A stretch of DNA of 64,000 bases from JAHJQZ01 sp963667595 (GCA_963667595.2 CAXXWD010000001.1:1612001-1676000); one strand, 5' to 3'; numbered from the stretch's first letter, positions 51,521-60,992 are shown. Numbers and translations: made by a program. The notes: generated by a model from the sequence alone, not told the origin.

Positions 51521-53479
51521 ATGTGGGCTTTGTTCAATAACATCAAAATTTCCACGAAACTTTACGGGCTCATTGGTGCAGGACTCGCCATATTCGCCAT
51601 CGCCATGATTGCGAGCGCTGTTTACGGTCAATACGGCCGCGAAACCGAACGCAAGACCAGTCTCATCAGCCTCGATCAATCGGTCGTGACCATGATCGGG
51701 ACCTATTATGAAATGGAAAAAGCCGGTGTTCTGTCCCGCGAGGAGGCGCAGACCCAGGCGATGAGCGCCGTTCACGGCATGCGCTACGATACGGACGGCT
51801 ATTTCTGGATCAATGATCTCGACGCCGTCATGATCATGCATCCGACCAATCCCAAACTGGACGGCACCGATGTTTCCGGCATAACGGATCCGAAAGGGAC
51901 CCACATCTTCGTCGAATTCACCAAGATCGCCAAAAATGAAGGGCAGGGTTTCGTCGATTATTACTGGCCCAAGCCGGGACTCGACCGGCCGGTCGAGAAA
52001 ATTTCCTATGTCGAACTTTTCGAGCCGTGGGGTTGGGTGATCGGAACCGGCGTCTATGTCGACGATCTCGCGGCAATCTTTTGGGAAAATATGAGAATCA
52101 TTCTTGCCGGGATCGTGCTCATCGTGCTGTCGACGGCGGTGCTTGCCTATTTGGTCATCCGCAGCTTCGTCAAGCCGCTCGACCTGCTCAAAAAGGCCAT
52201 CGGCGAGATCGCCAAGGAAAACACCGATGTCGAACTCGAATGCGGCAAGCGCAAGGACGAGATCGGCGAGATTTCCTGCGCGGTCATCGTGCTTCGGGAC
52301 TCCGTGGTCGAACGCAAGGAATTGCGCATCCAGCAGGCCGAACAGCAGCGCGTGATGGACGAAGAACGCTCGAAAACCGAGACGGAACGTCAAAAGCACG
52401 CGGAAGAGGTACAGGCTGCCGCCGATGCCCAGGCGCACGCCATCGATATTCTGGGCGCGGCGCTCGAAAAACTGGCCGACGGGCGGCTCGACACCCACAT
52501 CACCGAACAGTTTTCCGGTCAGCTCGACAAGGTGCGCGAGGCGTTCAACCGGACCGTCGCGCAGTTTTCCGAGATCGTCGTTCGTTTGCGCAACACCTCA
52601 CGCGGCGTCAAGACGGCGACGGGCGAGATCTTGTCCGGGGCCAACGATCTTTCGGAACGCACCACCAAGCAGGCGGCGACCATCGAAGAGACCTCGGCCG
52701 CCATGGAACAATTGGCCCATACCGTCATGGACAACGCCAAGCGCGCCGGCGAAGCCAGCAACGAGGCCGACAGGGCGTCCGCCACCGCCGAAGAGGGCGG
52801 CAAGGTCATGGCCGAGGCCAACGAGGCCATGGAACGGATCTCGGCATCTTCCTCCAAGATCTCCAACATCATCGGCATGATCGACGACATCGCCTTCCAG
52901 ACCAACCTTCTGGCCTTGAACGCTTCGGTCGAGGCGGCACGGGCCGGGGAAGCCGGCAAGGGCTTTGCCGTGGTTGCTGTGGAAGTCAGGCGTCTGGCGC
53001 AGAGTTCGGCGGAAGCTTCGTCCGACGTCAAGGCGCTGATCGAGCAGAGCGCGGTTGAGGTTTCCGGCGGCACCAAGCTGGTGGCCTCGGCGACCGAAAA
53101 ACTCTCGGCCATTCTCGAGGCGGTCAAGACCAACGCCAAGCAGATGGAAGAGATTGCCCGGGACAGCCGTGAACAGGCCTCCTCGATCGACGAGGTCAAC
53201 ACGGCTGTTCGCCAGATGGACGAGATGACCCAGCATAACGCGGCGCTGGTCGAAGAGACCAATGCAGCGATCGAGCAGACCGAATCCCAGGCCAGCGAAC
53301 TCGACCGCATCGTCGAGGTCTTTACGCTCACCGAAGAAGCGCCGGCTCGTGCAAAATCTCCGGCGTCCGCGCAAAAACCTGCGGGCGCAAAGGCGCCGGG
53401 GGCCAAGACACAACAGGCAGCCAAGGCCTATCTGTCGAGCGGCAACGCCGCCATCGATCAGGACTGGAGCGAGTTCTGA
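51521..53479 (+). CDS. Methyl-accepting chemotaxis protein with single Cache (sCache_2) sensor
   Basis: 652 residues. Transmembrane helix 1 at about 13-35, periplasmic sCache_2 domain (MSAVHGMRYDTDGYFWINDL, MHPTNPKLDGTDVSGITDPK, ELFEPWGWVIGTGVYVDDLA), helix 2 at about 190-212, HAMP (VKPLDLLKKAIGEIAKENTD), a second HAMP-like coil and the signalling hairpin IAFQTNLLALNASVEAARAG. The C-terminus ends DWSEF, an x-W-x-x-F pentapeptide like the CheR/CheB docking tail of E. coli receptors. Cache domains of this kind bind small organic acids. A weak A/T-rich leader precedes it; a terminator follows. Confidence 0.95.
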   Translation: MWALFNNIKISTKLYGLIGAGLAIFAIAMIASAVYGQYGRETERKTSLISLDQSVVTMIGTYYEMEKAGVLSREEAQTQAMSAVHGMRYDTDGYFWINDLDAVMIMHPTNPKLDGTDVSGITDPKGTHIFVEFTKIAKNEGQGFVDYYWPKPGLDRPVEKISYVELFEPWGWVIGTGVYVDDLAAIFWENMRIILAGIVLIVLSTAVLAYLVIRSFVKPLDLLKKAIGEIAKENTDVELECGKRKDEIGEISCAVIVLRDSVVERKELRIQQAEQQRVMDEERSKTETERQKHAEEVQAAADAQAHAIDILGAALEKLADGRLDTHITEQFSGQLDKVREAFNRTVAQFSEIVVRLRNTSRGVKTATGEILSGANDLSERTTKQAATIEETSAAMEQLAHTVMDNAKRAGEASNEADRASATAEEGGKVMAEANEAMERISASSSKISNIIGMIDDIAFQTNLLALNASVEAARAGEAGKGFAVVAVEVRRLAQSSAEASSDVKALIEQSAVEVSGGTKLVASATEKLSAILEAVKTNAKQMEEIARDSREQASSIDEVNTAVRQMDEMTQHNAALVEETNAAIEQTESQASELDRIVEVFTLTEEAPARAKSPASAQKPAGAKAPGAKTQQAAKAYLSSGNAAIDQDWSEF

Positions 53480-53507
53480 GGCGTCATCCTGGATTGAACG
53501 CGACAAG

Positions 53508-53535
53508 GGCCCCGTCATCGGCGGGGCCTTTTTTT
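53508..53535 (+). terminator. Rho-independent terminator after the chemoreceptor gene
   Basis: GGCCCCG (53,508-53,514) and CGGGGCC (53,522-53,528) followed by seven T. Confidence 0.9.
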
Positions 53536-53551
53536 AGCCGATCAAACGCGG

Positions 53552-53700
53552 TTCGAGCGCTTCAAAAAAAAGCGAATTGCACTTTTCCGGTTCGAAACCA
53601 CGATGAAATATTCAGCAAGAGCAGATCGCCCGTTTCAATCAAAACGTGATCTGATCTCGGCGTTTCACGTCGACGGCTTTGAAACCGTTCTATCGACGCG
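53552..53700. repeat. Diverged dispersed repeat upstream of the TetR gene
   Basis: CAGATC (53,622-53,627) and GATCTG (53,648-53,653) frame a segment with CGTTTCAATCAAAACG, resembling the intergenic repeat at 50,918-51,019. No gene in 53,536-53,822 apart from the operator. Confidence 0.4.
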
Positions 53701-53787
53701 CCGATGAAACGGAACGCAGATTCACGCGGGGACAACCCGGCTCGAAAGGTGGGCGGTGGTTGACCATATCGATCCTGGACCGCTACA

Positions 53788-53799
53788 GACCGATCGGTC
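53788..53799. promoter_or_regulatory. Palindromic TetR-type operator
   Basis: GACCGATCGGTC is a perfect 12-base palindrome 23 bases before the tetR-like start. TetR regulators typically bind such sites upstream of their own gene. Confidence 0.6.
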
Positions 53800-53822
53800 G
53801 GACTTGATGTCGGTGAGTCGCC

Positions 53823-54446
53823 ATGCCCGCGGTCGAACCAGATGATAACGCCAAACCGAGCGGCGAAATTCCGCCTCCCTCGACGCGCGACCGCATTGTC
53901 GCGGCGAGTTTCGAACTCTTTTTGCTCCACGGGTTCGACGGGACCGGGCTAAGCCAGATCCTCAAGGCCACCGCTCTTTCCAAGGGCGCGTTCTATCATT
54001 ACTTCGAGACCAAGGAGGCGCTCTATCACGAGGTGATCGAGGCCTTTTTCCTCGTTCCAATCCGCAAGTTCGATTTCGACGGGTTCGACGCGCAGAAGTT
54101 GCGAGACAGTCGAAACATCCTCGCCGGTGCCTATCTGGAACTGCCCGGGGCGGTCGAGGCGGCAGGCATCGACATGGCTCGCTATTTCGCGCTGTTTTTC
54201 GAGGCCTTTTCCCGGCTCGATGACTTTCGCACCGAAACGCGCGCCTATTACGAACGCCTTTTGAAAAGCCTCGCCCGCAGAAGCTACGAGCAGCACGAGG
54301 TCGTGCCGTCAACGGCGGAAAGCCACGCCGTCAACGTCATCGCATCTTTGGAAGGACGACTGTTCCTCAACGCCATATTCGGCGCAGACGGCATAGGCCC
54401 ATTGCTGCCGCAGGCGCGGCAAGAGCAGCAAACGGAAGCGGACTGA
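53823..54446 (+). CDS. TetR/AcrR family transcriptional regulator
   Basis: 207 residues. The N-terminal domain has STRDRIVAASFELFLLHGFD GTGLSQILKATALSKGAFYH and YFETKEALYHEVIEAFF, the TetR helix-turn-helix. The C-terminal ligand domain is not specific. It is read in the same direction as, and 124 bases from, the DUF2271-PepSY-apbE genes and may control them through the palindrome upstream. Confidence 0.9.
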   Translation: MPAVEPDDNAKPSGEIPPPSTRDRIVAASFELFLLHGFDGTGLSQILKATALSKGAFYHYFETKEALYHEVIEAFFLVPIRKFDFDGFDAQKLRDSRNILAGAYLELPGAVEAAGIDMARYFALFFEAFSRLDDFRTETRAYYERLLKSLARRSYEQHEVVPSTAESHAVNVIASLEGRLFLNAIFGADGIGPLLPQARQEQQTEAD

Positions 54447-54570
54447 ACCGAAAACTGTCTCCGGATTTATCTCATTGTCGCCATCTGTATTACGAGAATT
54501 TCATCTCCAATCCAGATTGGCGTTAGGTCCGCTTGGTTAGGCGTAAAGGTCCGAACCACCAATTGGGATT

Positions 54571-55044
54571 GTGGAATTGAAAAGACTCGCTTTCATTCTG
54601 TTGCTGAGCACGGCGCTGGTCGCGCCGGTTGCGGCCGAGGCCGCCGACGTGACCGTTCAGGTCGACATGAAATCCTATAGCGGGCCCGCCGCCTATCTCG
54701 CCGTCTATGTCGTCGACGCCAGCGGCCAGTACGATTCGACCCTGTGGGTCGCGGGGCAGAAATACCGCTATCTCGGTTCCCTGCGCGGCTGGGCGCGCGG
54801 CTTTACCGCCGCCGGCGGCACCAGTCTTGACGGTATCTCGGGGGCCAGCGTCGGCAGTGGCCGGTCACTGACGATCAACGCCACGCTTTCCGACGCCCTG
54901 ATCGATGCCGGCTATTCGATCGTCGTCGACACGGCGGTGGAACATGTTGGCGATGTAACCGGCGATGCTTCGGTCCCGCTCAAGAGCGGTGGCGGCAGCG
55001 CGGCGGGGCAGGGCTTTGTCGGCCAGTTGACGGTCAAGATGTAA
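54571..55044 (+). CDS. DUF2271 family periplasmic protein
   Basis: 157 residues; GTG start at 54,571, or TTG at 54,577. A signal peptide (LKRLAFILLLSTALVAPVAA EAAD) precedes a beta-rich mature part with YLAVYVVDASGQYDSTLWVA and RGWARGFTAAGGTSLDGISG, as in DUF2271. Such genes are commonly next to PepSY flavoprotein and apbE genes, as here. It could be a target for covalent FMN, or an accessory of the reductase; no FMN-acceptor motif (DGxSGA(T/S)) is obvious, but DGISGASVGSG near residues 91-101 resembles one. Confidence 0.8.
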   Translation: MELKRLAFILLLSTALVAPVAAEAADVTVQVDMKSYSGPAAYLAVYVVDASGQYDSTLWVAGQKYRYLGSLRGWARGFTAAGGTSLDGISGASVGSGRSLTINATLSDALIDAGYSIVVDTAVEHVGDVTGDASVPLKSGGGSAAGQGFVGQLTVKM

Positions 55045-55064
55045 AACGAGCCGGGAACGGTATC

Positions 55065-57251
55065 ATGCTGCGCAAACTGCATGCCTGGCCGGCCCTTGCC
55101 GCCGGGCTCCTCGTCGTCTTCATGGCCCTGACCGGCGCTGTTTTATCGCTGCAGCCGGTTTTCGCCAGTTTTTCGGCGCCGGCCAACGGCGTTGCGGCAT
55201 CGTCCGATCTGGCGACGCTCGCCGCCGGCGTTGCCAGCCATATCGCGGGGGTCGAGCATCTCGTCAGGCGCGCAAACGGCGAACTGATCGCCTATTCCAT
55301 GGGCGCGTCCGGGCCGGCGGCCGATATCGTCGATGCGGTGGGCAACAGCCTTGGCGCCTATCGGCCTTCCGCCTTTTTCCAGTTCGTCACCGATCTGCAC
55401 CGGGCCTTCCTCGGCGGAGATGCAGGACGCATGGTCGCCGCGCTGGCCGCCGCAACGCTGATCGTTCTGAGCCTTGGCGGCGTGGTGCTGCTGGTCAAGC
55501 GGCTCGGGGGCTGGAGGCGTTTGTTCGCTCCGGCCAAAGGAACGCTGTCGCAACGTTTTCATGTCGAATTGTCGCGGATCGGCGCCCTCTTGCTGACGGT
55601 TCTATCGGCAACGGGCCTGTGGATGGCGCTGACCTATTTCGGCGTGGTCGGCGCCGCCGACACGGGCTTTTCCTTCCCGCCGCAATCGAACGGCAGCACG
55701 ATCATGGCGACGGCCGACATGCCGGCTCTTGCCGGTGTGGCGCTCAATGATCTCCGTGAACTGGTCTTTCCCGTCGCAGGTGATGCCGGTGATGTCTTTA
55801 CCGTCATCACCGCGTCCGGTTCGGGCTATGTCGATCAGACGAACGGGCAATGGCTCGATTTCACGCCCAACACGGTTTGGGAGAACGTCTACCAGCTCGT
55901 TTATACGCTTCATACCGGTCAAGGCGTCTGGTGGTATGCCCTTTTGCTCGGGGCGGGGGCGCTAAGCGTGCCGGCCCTGTTCGTGACCGGTCTTTTCATG
56001 TGGGTCCAGCGTCGACGTGCCGGCGTGCGCATCCGCAACAACGCCCGTCCGCAAGCGGCCGACACGATCATTCTGGTCGGCTCCGAGGGCAACACGACCT
56101 GGGGGTTCGCGGCGACCCTGCACAAGGCGCTGACCGAAAACGGGCACGTTGTGCATGTGGGCCCGATGAACGGGATCCAGAAGAGCTACCGCTCGGCTGA
56201 GCGCCTCATCGTCATGGCGTCAAGCTATGGCAATGGCGACGCGCCAGCCTCGGCCCGGCACTTCCTTATCCGGCTCGCCGGGTTCGAGCCCAGGCCGGGG
56301 CTCGGCGTCGCGGTGCTCGGATTCGGTGACCGCAGCTTTGTCGATTTCTGCGGCTATGCGAAACGACTCGAGACGGCTGTCGCCAAAAAGGGTCTTGTGC
56401 CGCTTGTCGCTTTCACCGCCATCGACCGCCAGTCCGCCCAGAGCTTTGCCGAATGGGGTTTGGCGCTCGGCCGCGCGCTCGGCGAAGACCTTGTGCTCCG
56501 GCACAGGATCGACTTGCCGAAAACGAAGCGATACGTGCTCGAATCCCGGCGCGATTTCGGTCAACCCGATCAGGCGCCGCGCGCCATCCTCCGGTTCAGG
56601 CCGGTCGGCCGGTCCGGATTTGGTTCGGGGTTTGAGGCTGGCGATCTCATCGGCATCGTACCGCCGGGAAACGCGGTTCCGCGCTATTATTCGCTGGCCT
56701 CAGCCGCGCGCGACGGCTTTATCGAGATCTGTGTGTCCAAACAGCCGGGTGGTCTGTGCTCGGGCTTTTTGTGCAACATGGAGCCCGGCACGGAAATCGA
56801 CGGCTTCATCAAGACCAATCCGGCCTTCCGCGCCCCCAGGGGTAAAAGCCCGTTGATCCTGATCGGTGCCGGCACCGGCATCGCGCCCTTTGTCGGGCAC
56901 CTGCGCGCCAACCGCCGCCACAGGCAGGCCTATTTGTATTGGGGCGGGCGCGATCCCGGTTCGGATTTCCTGTTCCGCGAGGAACTGCTCGATTTCCGCA
57001 AGGACGGTCGCCTGTCCGGCGCCAGGATCGCCTTCTCCCGAACCGGCACACGCCGCTACGTTCAGGACGAATTGCGCGACGACGGCGCTTTCCTGCGCGA
57101 TTGCGTTGCCAAGGGCGCCTCAATCCTGATCTGCGGCGGTGCGGGTATGGCGCGTGGCGTCACCACGACGCTGGATGATGTGCTGGCGCCGCTCAAACTG
57201 ACCAGCGCCGCCCTGAAACAGGCGGGTCGGCTGGCCGAGGACGTCTATTGA
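55065..57251 (+). CDS. PepSY transmembrane flavoprotein: flavodoxin and ferredoxin-reductase-like domains
   Basis: 728 residues. PepSY/membrane part with helices at about 5-25, 125-148, 168-190 and 298-320; flavodoxin-like FMN domain from about 330 (TIILVGSEGNTTWGFAATLH, VMASSYGNGDAPASARHFL); a reductase part with YYSLASAARDGFIEICVSKQ and GTGIAPFVGHLRANRRHRQA followed by CGGAGMARGVTTTLDDVL. This is the architecture of bacterial sulfite-reductase-like membrane flavoproteins that carry electrons from NADPH to the periplasm. It ends sharing one base with apbE. Confidence 0.9.
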   Translation: MLRKLHAWPALAAGLLVVFMALTGAVLSLQPVFASFSAPANGVAASSDLATLAAGVASHIAGVEHLVRRANGELIAYSMGASGPAADIVDAVGNSLGAYRPSAFFQFVTDLHRAFLGGDAGRMVAALAAATLIVLSLGGVVLLVKRLGGWRRLFAPAKGTLSQRFHVELSRIGALLLTVLSATGLWMALTYFGVVGAADTGFSFPPQSNGSTIMATADMPALAGVALNDLRELVFPVAGDAGDVFTVITASGSGYVDQTNGQWLDFTPNTVWENVYQLVYTLHTGQGVWWYALLLGAGALSVPALFVTGLFMWVQRRRAGVRIRNNARPQAADTIILVGSEGNTTWGFAATLHKALTENGHVVHVGPMNGIQKSYRSAERLIVMASSYGNGDAPASARHFLIRLAGFEPRPGLGVAVLGFGDRSFVDFCGYAKRLETAVAKKGLVPLVAFTAIDRQSAQSFAEWGLALGRALGEDLVLRHRIDLPKTKRYVLESRRDFGQPDQAPRAILRFRPVGRSGFGSGFEAGDLIGIVPPGNAVPRYYSLASAARDGFIEICVSKQPGGLCSGFLCNMEPGTEIDGFIKTNPAFRAPRGKSPLILIGAGTGIAPFVGHLRANRRHRQAYLYWGGRDPGSDFLFREELLDFRKDGRLSGARIAFSRTGTRRYVQDELRDDGAFLRDCVAKGASILICGGAGMARGVTTTLDDVLAPLKLTSAALKQAGRLAEDVY

Positions 57252-58249
57252 TGAAAGTCGTGGCGGCGGGGCCGGCCACGCGGTCCAACACGCTTCGGCG
57301 CTTTGCGCTCAACGGGCCGACCATGGGCACGCGCTGGTCGGCGGTCTTTTTCGCCGCGCCGGAGATCGATCCGGGTGATATCACGACAAAGGTGCAGGCG
57401 GCGCTCGACCGGGTCGACGGGCAGATGTCGCCCTGGAAGCCGGAATCGGTGTTGAGCGTGTTCAATCGCGCACCGGCCGGAACCTGGATCGATCTGCCCG
57501 ACGAGAGCTTTGCCGTTGTCACGGCGGCGCTCGAGATCAACGCCCTGACCGCGGGGGCGTTCGATCCTTTCGTCGGGGAGCCCGTCATGGCATTCGGCTT
57601 TGGCGCCGACGGCCCGGAGCCCGATCCCTTGCGCATTACCCAGCTTTCAAAAGTCTGGGCGGGACGCGCGCGCGCCATCGGCTTCGACCGCATCCAACAC
57701 CGCATCAGCCGCAAGGGCGCGGTGCTGCTCGATCTTGGCGGCATCGCCAAGGGATATGGGGTCGACCGCATGTCCGAGGTTTTGACTGGGCTCGGCATTT
57801 CACGCCATCTGGCGTCCATTGATGGCGAGGTCCGGGCCGAGGGCATGATGGCGGCGGAACAGGGCTGGCGCGTCGGCATCGAGCGGCCGGATGAAAAGGC
57901 GCGCGATACCCTTGTTGGCATCGAGATCGCCGACATGGCGCTTGCGACCTCCGGCACCTACCGGCACGCGCATGTCGTCGACGGGCGAACACTGTCGCAC
58001 ACCATCGATCCGGGAACCGGCCGGCCGGTCGAAAACGATCTCTTGTCGGTCTCGGTCCTTGCCGACACCAGTATGATCGCCGACGCGCTGGCGACGGCGT
58101 TGATGGTGATGGGCCGGCAAAAGGGGCTCGCTTTTGCAAAACAACATGGTTTGCCGGCTCTGTTGGTTGCGAAAGGTCCGGATGGGGAGCAAACGCTCTT
58201 TCCGACCGATCGGTTTGTCGAGATCACCGGGCTGACAAAACCGGTCTGA
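57251..58249 (+). CDS. apbE: FAD:protein FMN transferase (ApbE)
   Basis: 332 residues; the ATG overlaps the previous stop by one base. NGPTMGTRWSAVFFAAPEID, MSPWKPESVLSVFNRAPAGT, VLLDLGGIAKGYGVDRMSEV and the ending HTIDPGTGRPVENDLLSVSV follow the ApbE pattern, with Mg-binding Ala/Asp residues in DLGGIAKG and DTSMIADALATALMVMG. It attaches FMN to Thr/Ser of exported flavoproteins, consistent with the DUF2271 and PepSY partners. No signal peptide is clear, so the site of action is uncertain. Confidence 0.93.
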   Translation: MKVVAAGPATRSNTLRRFALNGPTMGTRWSAVFFAAPEIDPGDITTKVQAALDRVDGQMSPWKPESVLSVFNRAPAGTWIDLPDESFAVVTAALEINALTAGAFDPFVGEPVMAFGFGADGPEPDPLRITQLSKVWAGRARAIGFDRIQHRISRKGAVLLDLGGIAKGYGVDRMSEVLTGLGISRHLASIDGEVRAEGMMAAEQGWRVGIERPDEKARDTLVGIEIADMALATSGTYRHAHVVDGRTLSHTIDPGTGRPVENDLLSVSVLADTSMIADALATALMVMGRQKGLAFAKQHGLPALLVAKGPDGEQTLFPTDRFVEITGLTKPV

Positions 58250-58660
58250 TGCCGGCGGGCTAGCCTTCTGATCGATCTTGTTTCGCCACAATCAGCCTTT
58301 GCGCGTTTGCCATATCTTCGAAATAACACTCGAAGTCGTCCCGGTGCTTGACACCGGGACCCACTCGCATCGGCAATCTGCCGAAGCACTTATTGATCAA
58401 GGTATTGTTTATGTAAGCGTTTTGTTGGCAGGCAGGAAAAGCCACCGGCATGGATACGCGTTGCACGGCGCGTGGTTCCCGGCATCAAGTACGGGGACGA
58501 CCATGAAAAGGATGGAGACGCTTTGTGAAAACACCACGGCCGAAGCCGATCACCCGATATGCACCTGGGCGTCATCCATTTGTACCGGCATCACGCTCGA
58601 AAAGGCGAAAGGGCCCTTGCGGACCCTTGAAAAATCGAACGCTTCGATTTGTGGGGATTT
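58250..58660. other. Intergenic stretch with a perfect hairpin; no gene recognised
   Basis: GTCCCGGTG and CACCGGGAC (58,338-58,360) form a nine-base-pair hairpin with loop CTTGA, a dispersed repeat type. Short frames here do not look coding. It may serve as terminator for the ApbE operon, but lacks a T tract. Confidence 0.5.
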
Positions 58661-58735
58661 TGGAGCGGGCGATGAGATTCGAACTCACGACATCAACCTT
58701 GGCAAGGTTGCGCTCTACCCCTGAGCTACGCCCGC
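58661..58735 (-). tRNA. tRNA-Gly (GCC anticodon)
   Basis: Minus strand: GCGGGCG TAGCTCAGGGG starts the gene; CAACC/GGTTG encloses TTGCCAA with anticodon GCC. T loop GAGTTCGAATCTC; the discriminator base is T and CCA is encoded at 58,663-58,661. Confidence 0.95.
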
Positions 58736-59038
58736 TTGTCGGTCTTTGCACTGAAAGCCCGTGGGGCTTGGCGCAGAGCCGGTGGGCGCCTATATGCCGA
58801 AATCGACAGGTGTTTGCAACCGAAAACTCATCGGTTTTGCGACGCAATCGAAGACTTGCATAATACCCGGGGTCTCTGCGACAACGGGCACGAAAAGGTT
58901 ATCCCGCCAAACCGGCCCGCATCAGGCGGCTCAGGTGCCAGAAAAGGGGCGGGATCGGATGAAAAACTGCGCCGAAGCGCGACGATGCGGCCCGGGGTCG
59001 CATGTCGGTTTCGGGTCTGCAACAAGGATGGGAAGAAC

Positions 59039-59965
59039 ATGAGTCTGGGAAATGGCGTAGCCGCCAATGGCGGGGGAACCGGTGCCCATGTCGTCAACGC
59101 AACGACGGCGAGCTTTCAAAAAGATGTGATCGACGCATCGATGGCCCAGCCGGTCCTCGTCGATTTCTGGGCACCCTGGTGCGGTCCGTGCCGAACGCTC
59201 GGGCCCGCGATCGAGCGGGTGGTCGGTGATCAGAACGGCAAGGTCAAGCTGGTCAAGATCAATGTCGACGAGAATCAGGAAATCGCCGGGCAGTTCCGGG
59301 TGCAGTCCATCCCGACGGTCTATGCCTTTGCCGGCGGCAAGCCGGTCGACGGATTCATGGGCGCCCTGCCGGAAAGCGAGATCCGCCGTTTCGTCGAAAA
59401 ACTGTTGCAGACGGCCGGCAACGAGGAACCCGGCGCCGCCGAACTGGCGCAGGTGCTGAGCGCCGCCAAGGATGCGGTGATGGCCGGCGATTTCGCCACG
59501 GCCGAACAGATCTATGGCGCCATTCTCGAACAGCAGCCGGACAATGCCGAGGCGCTTGTCGGTCTTGCCGTTCTCTACCAGACGGCGGGCGAAATGGAGC
59601 AGGCCAAGAAGGTGCTCGCGGCGGTGCCGGCCGAGGCGCAGAAAAGCGCCGAATATCAGGCCCTCGTCAAGGCCATTGCCCTGGCCGAGGAGGCCGCGGG
59701 GATCGGCTCGGTCGAAGAGCTCGAGCGGCGCATCGCGGCCAACGAAAACGATCATCAGGCGCGCTACGATCTGGCTATTGCCCTTAATGCCAAGGGGTTC
59801 CGTGTCGAGGCGGCCGAGGCACTGGTCGCCCTGATGCGGCGCGACCGGACCTGGAACGACGATGCGGCCCGCAAGAAGCTCCTCGAACTGCTCGAGGCCT
59901 GGGGTCCCAAGGACCCGGCCACCCTCAAGGGCCGTCGGCTTTTGTCGTCCGTACTGTTTTCGTGA
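59039..59965 (+). CDS. Thioredoxin-TPR co-chaperone (YbbN/CnoX-like)
   Basis: 308 residues from ATG 59,039 behind AAGGATGGG; the frame runs open further upstream but without similarity. Residues about 20-120 form a thioredoxin domain with the active site WCGPC (Cys 48, Cys 51) and the cis-Pro in SIPTVYAFAGG. Residues about 145-290 form a TPR-like helical part (GDFATAEQIYGAILEQQPDN, AEALVGLAVLYQTAGEMEQA). E. coli CnoX lacks the second Cys, so this protein may be an active oxidoreductase. Confidence 0.88.
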   Translation: MSLGNGVAANGGGTGAHVVNATTASFQKDVIDASMAQPVLVDFWAPWCGPCRTLGPAIERVVGDQNGKVKLVKINVDENQEIAGQFRVQSIPTVYAFAGGKPVDGFMGALPESEIRRFVEKLLQTAGNEEPGAAELAQVLSAAKDAVMAGDFATAEQIYGAILEQQPDNAEALVGLAVLYQTAGEMEQAKKVLAAVPAEAQKSAEYQALVKAIALAEEAAGIGSVEELERRIAANENDHQARYDLAIALNAKGFRVEAAEALVALMRRDRTWNDDAARKKLLELLEAWGPKDPATLKGRRLLSSVLFS

Positions 59966-59980
59966 AGGGGTGAATCCGGT

Positions 59981-60643
59981 TTGCATAAAGCTGCCCGCAT
60001 AGAGGAGTTGCCTGACAGCGCCCCGGTCTTTCCGCTGAACGGGGCGCTGCTGCTGCCGCACACCAACCGGCCGCTCAACGTGTTCGAGCCGCGCTACATC
60101 GACATGGTCGATGCCGCACTCGGCGCGGAGCGGCTGATTGTTCTGGTCCAGCCGCTTGAGGCCGGTGAAGAATCGCCCGAAGGCAAGGACGTGGTTTTGC
60201 GGGATATCGGCTGTCTCGGACGGATCGTCCATTTCGAGGAAAACTCGGAAGGGCGCTATCTCATCGTGCTCGAAGGCCTGTGCCGGGTTCGTCTCGGCGA
60301 AGAGGAGCTCAACGATTCCGCTTTCCGGCGCTTTGCCATCGATGCGACCGGTTACGATGCCGATCTCGAGCCGATCCAGGGCGAGGAGGCGGTCGATCGC
60401 GATCGTTTCATCCAGGCGCTCAGAACCTATGCCGACTTCGCCGGTTTCGACATCGACTGGGACGAGGTTGCCGAAACCGGTACCGCCGATCTCATCAACC
60501 TGTCGGCCATGCTGGCGCCTTTCGGTCCGCCGGAACGCCAGCTTCTGCTCGAATCGCCAACGCTCAAGGCGCGCGCCGAAGCGCTGATGGCGATTGCCGA
60601 GGTGGAAATGGTCCGGGCCCATGCCGGCCACACGCTGCAGTGA
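59981..60643 (+). CDS. LON peptidase substrate-binding domain protein
   Basis: 220 residues with a TTG start at 59,981 behind GAAGGGGTG. PVFPLNGALLLPHTNRPLNV and FEPRYIDMVDAAL are the LON N-domain signatures; the ATPase and protease parts are absent, as usual for this stand-alone family. RYLIVLEGLCRVRLGEEELN follows. It may bind unfolded proteins; its position next to the thioredoxin co-chaperone and Trm112 is conserved in Alphaproteobacteria. Confidence 0.85.
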   Translation: MHKAARIEELPDSAPVFPLNGALLLPHTNRPLNVFEPRYIDMVDAALGAERLIVLVQPLEAGEESPEGKDVVLRDIGCLGRIVHFEENSEGRYLIVLEGLCRVRLGEEELNDSAFRRFAIDATGYDADLEPIQGEEAVDRDRFIQALRTYADFAGFDIDWDEVAETGTADLINLSAMLAPFGPPERQLLLESPTLKARAEALMAIAEVEMVRAHAGHTLQ

Positions 60644-60644
60644 T

Positions 60645-60851
60645 ATGAAGGACCGCGAACTCGACCGCCATATGCTCGAAATGCTGGTCTGTCCCCTGAC
60701 CAAGACCCGGTTGACGCTGTCCGCCGATCATAACGAGCTGATCTCGCGCGCGGCGCGCATGGCTTTTCCCATTCGTAGGGGCGTGCCTTTGTTGACCATC
60801 GACGAGGCGCGCAATCTCACCGAAGAGGAAGTGCAAAAGCTCGAAGAGTAG
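60645..60851 (+). CDS. Trm112 family protein (UPF0434)
   Basis: 68 residues; MKDRELDRHMLEMLVCPLTK TRLT, AFPIRRGVPLLTIDEARNLT. The first ATG lies one base after the previous stop. Trm112-like proteins are small partners of methyltransferases; in bacteria the role is poorly known. One Cys (VCPL) and no second pair, so it is the zinc-free type. Confidence 0.88.
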   Translation: MKDRELDRHMLEMLVCPLTKTRLTLSADHNELISRAARMAFPIRRGVPLLTIDEARNLTEEEVQKLEE

Positions 60852-60879
60852 TCTTCGGGGCTTGGCTGAAACGACGCTT

Positions 60880-60927
60880 AGGGCCGGGCGATTTAGTTGC
60901 AATAAATCGCCCGGCCCTTTCCTTTTG
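60880..60927 (+). terminator. Strong rho-independent terminator after the Trm112 gene
   Basis: AGGGCCGGGCGATTTA (60,880-60,895) and TAAATCGCCCGGCCCT (60,903-60,918) form a 16-base-pair stem with a seven-base loop, followed by TTTCCTTTT. Confidence 0.92.
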
Positions 60928-60932
60928 TCGTC

Positions 60933-60992
60933 GCATCGGGTGATGCGAAAAACCGGTTTCCACTTTTTCGCCCGATGCTCCGATGTCGTTGC
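60933..60992. repeat. Dispersed Hyphomicrobiales repeat after the terminator
   Basis: GCATCGGGTGATGCGAAAAA... TTTCGCCCGATGCTCCGATG, a palindromic element with arms GCATCGGG/CCCGATGC. Elements of this type recur in the order between genes. The rest of 60,993-61,127 shows no gene. Confidence 0.6.
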
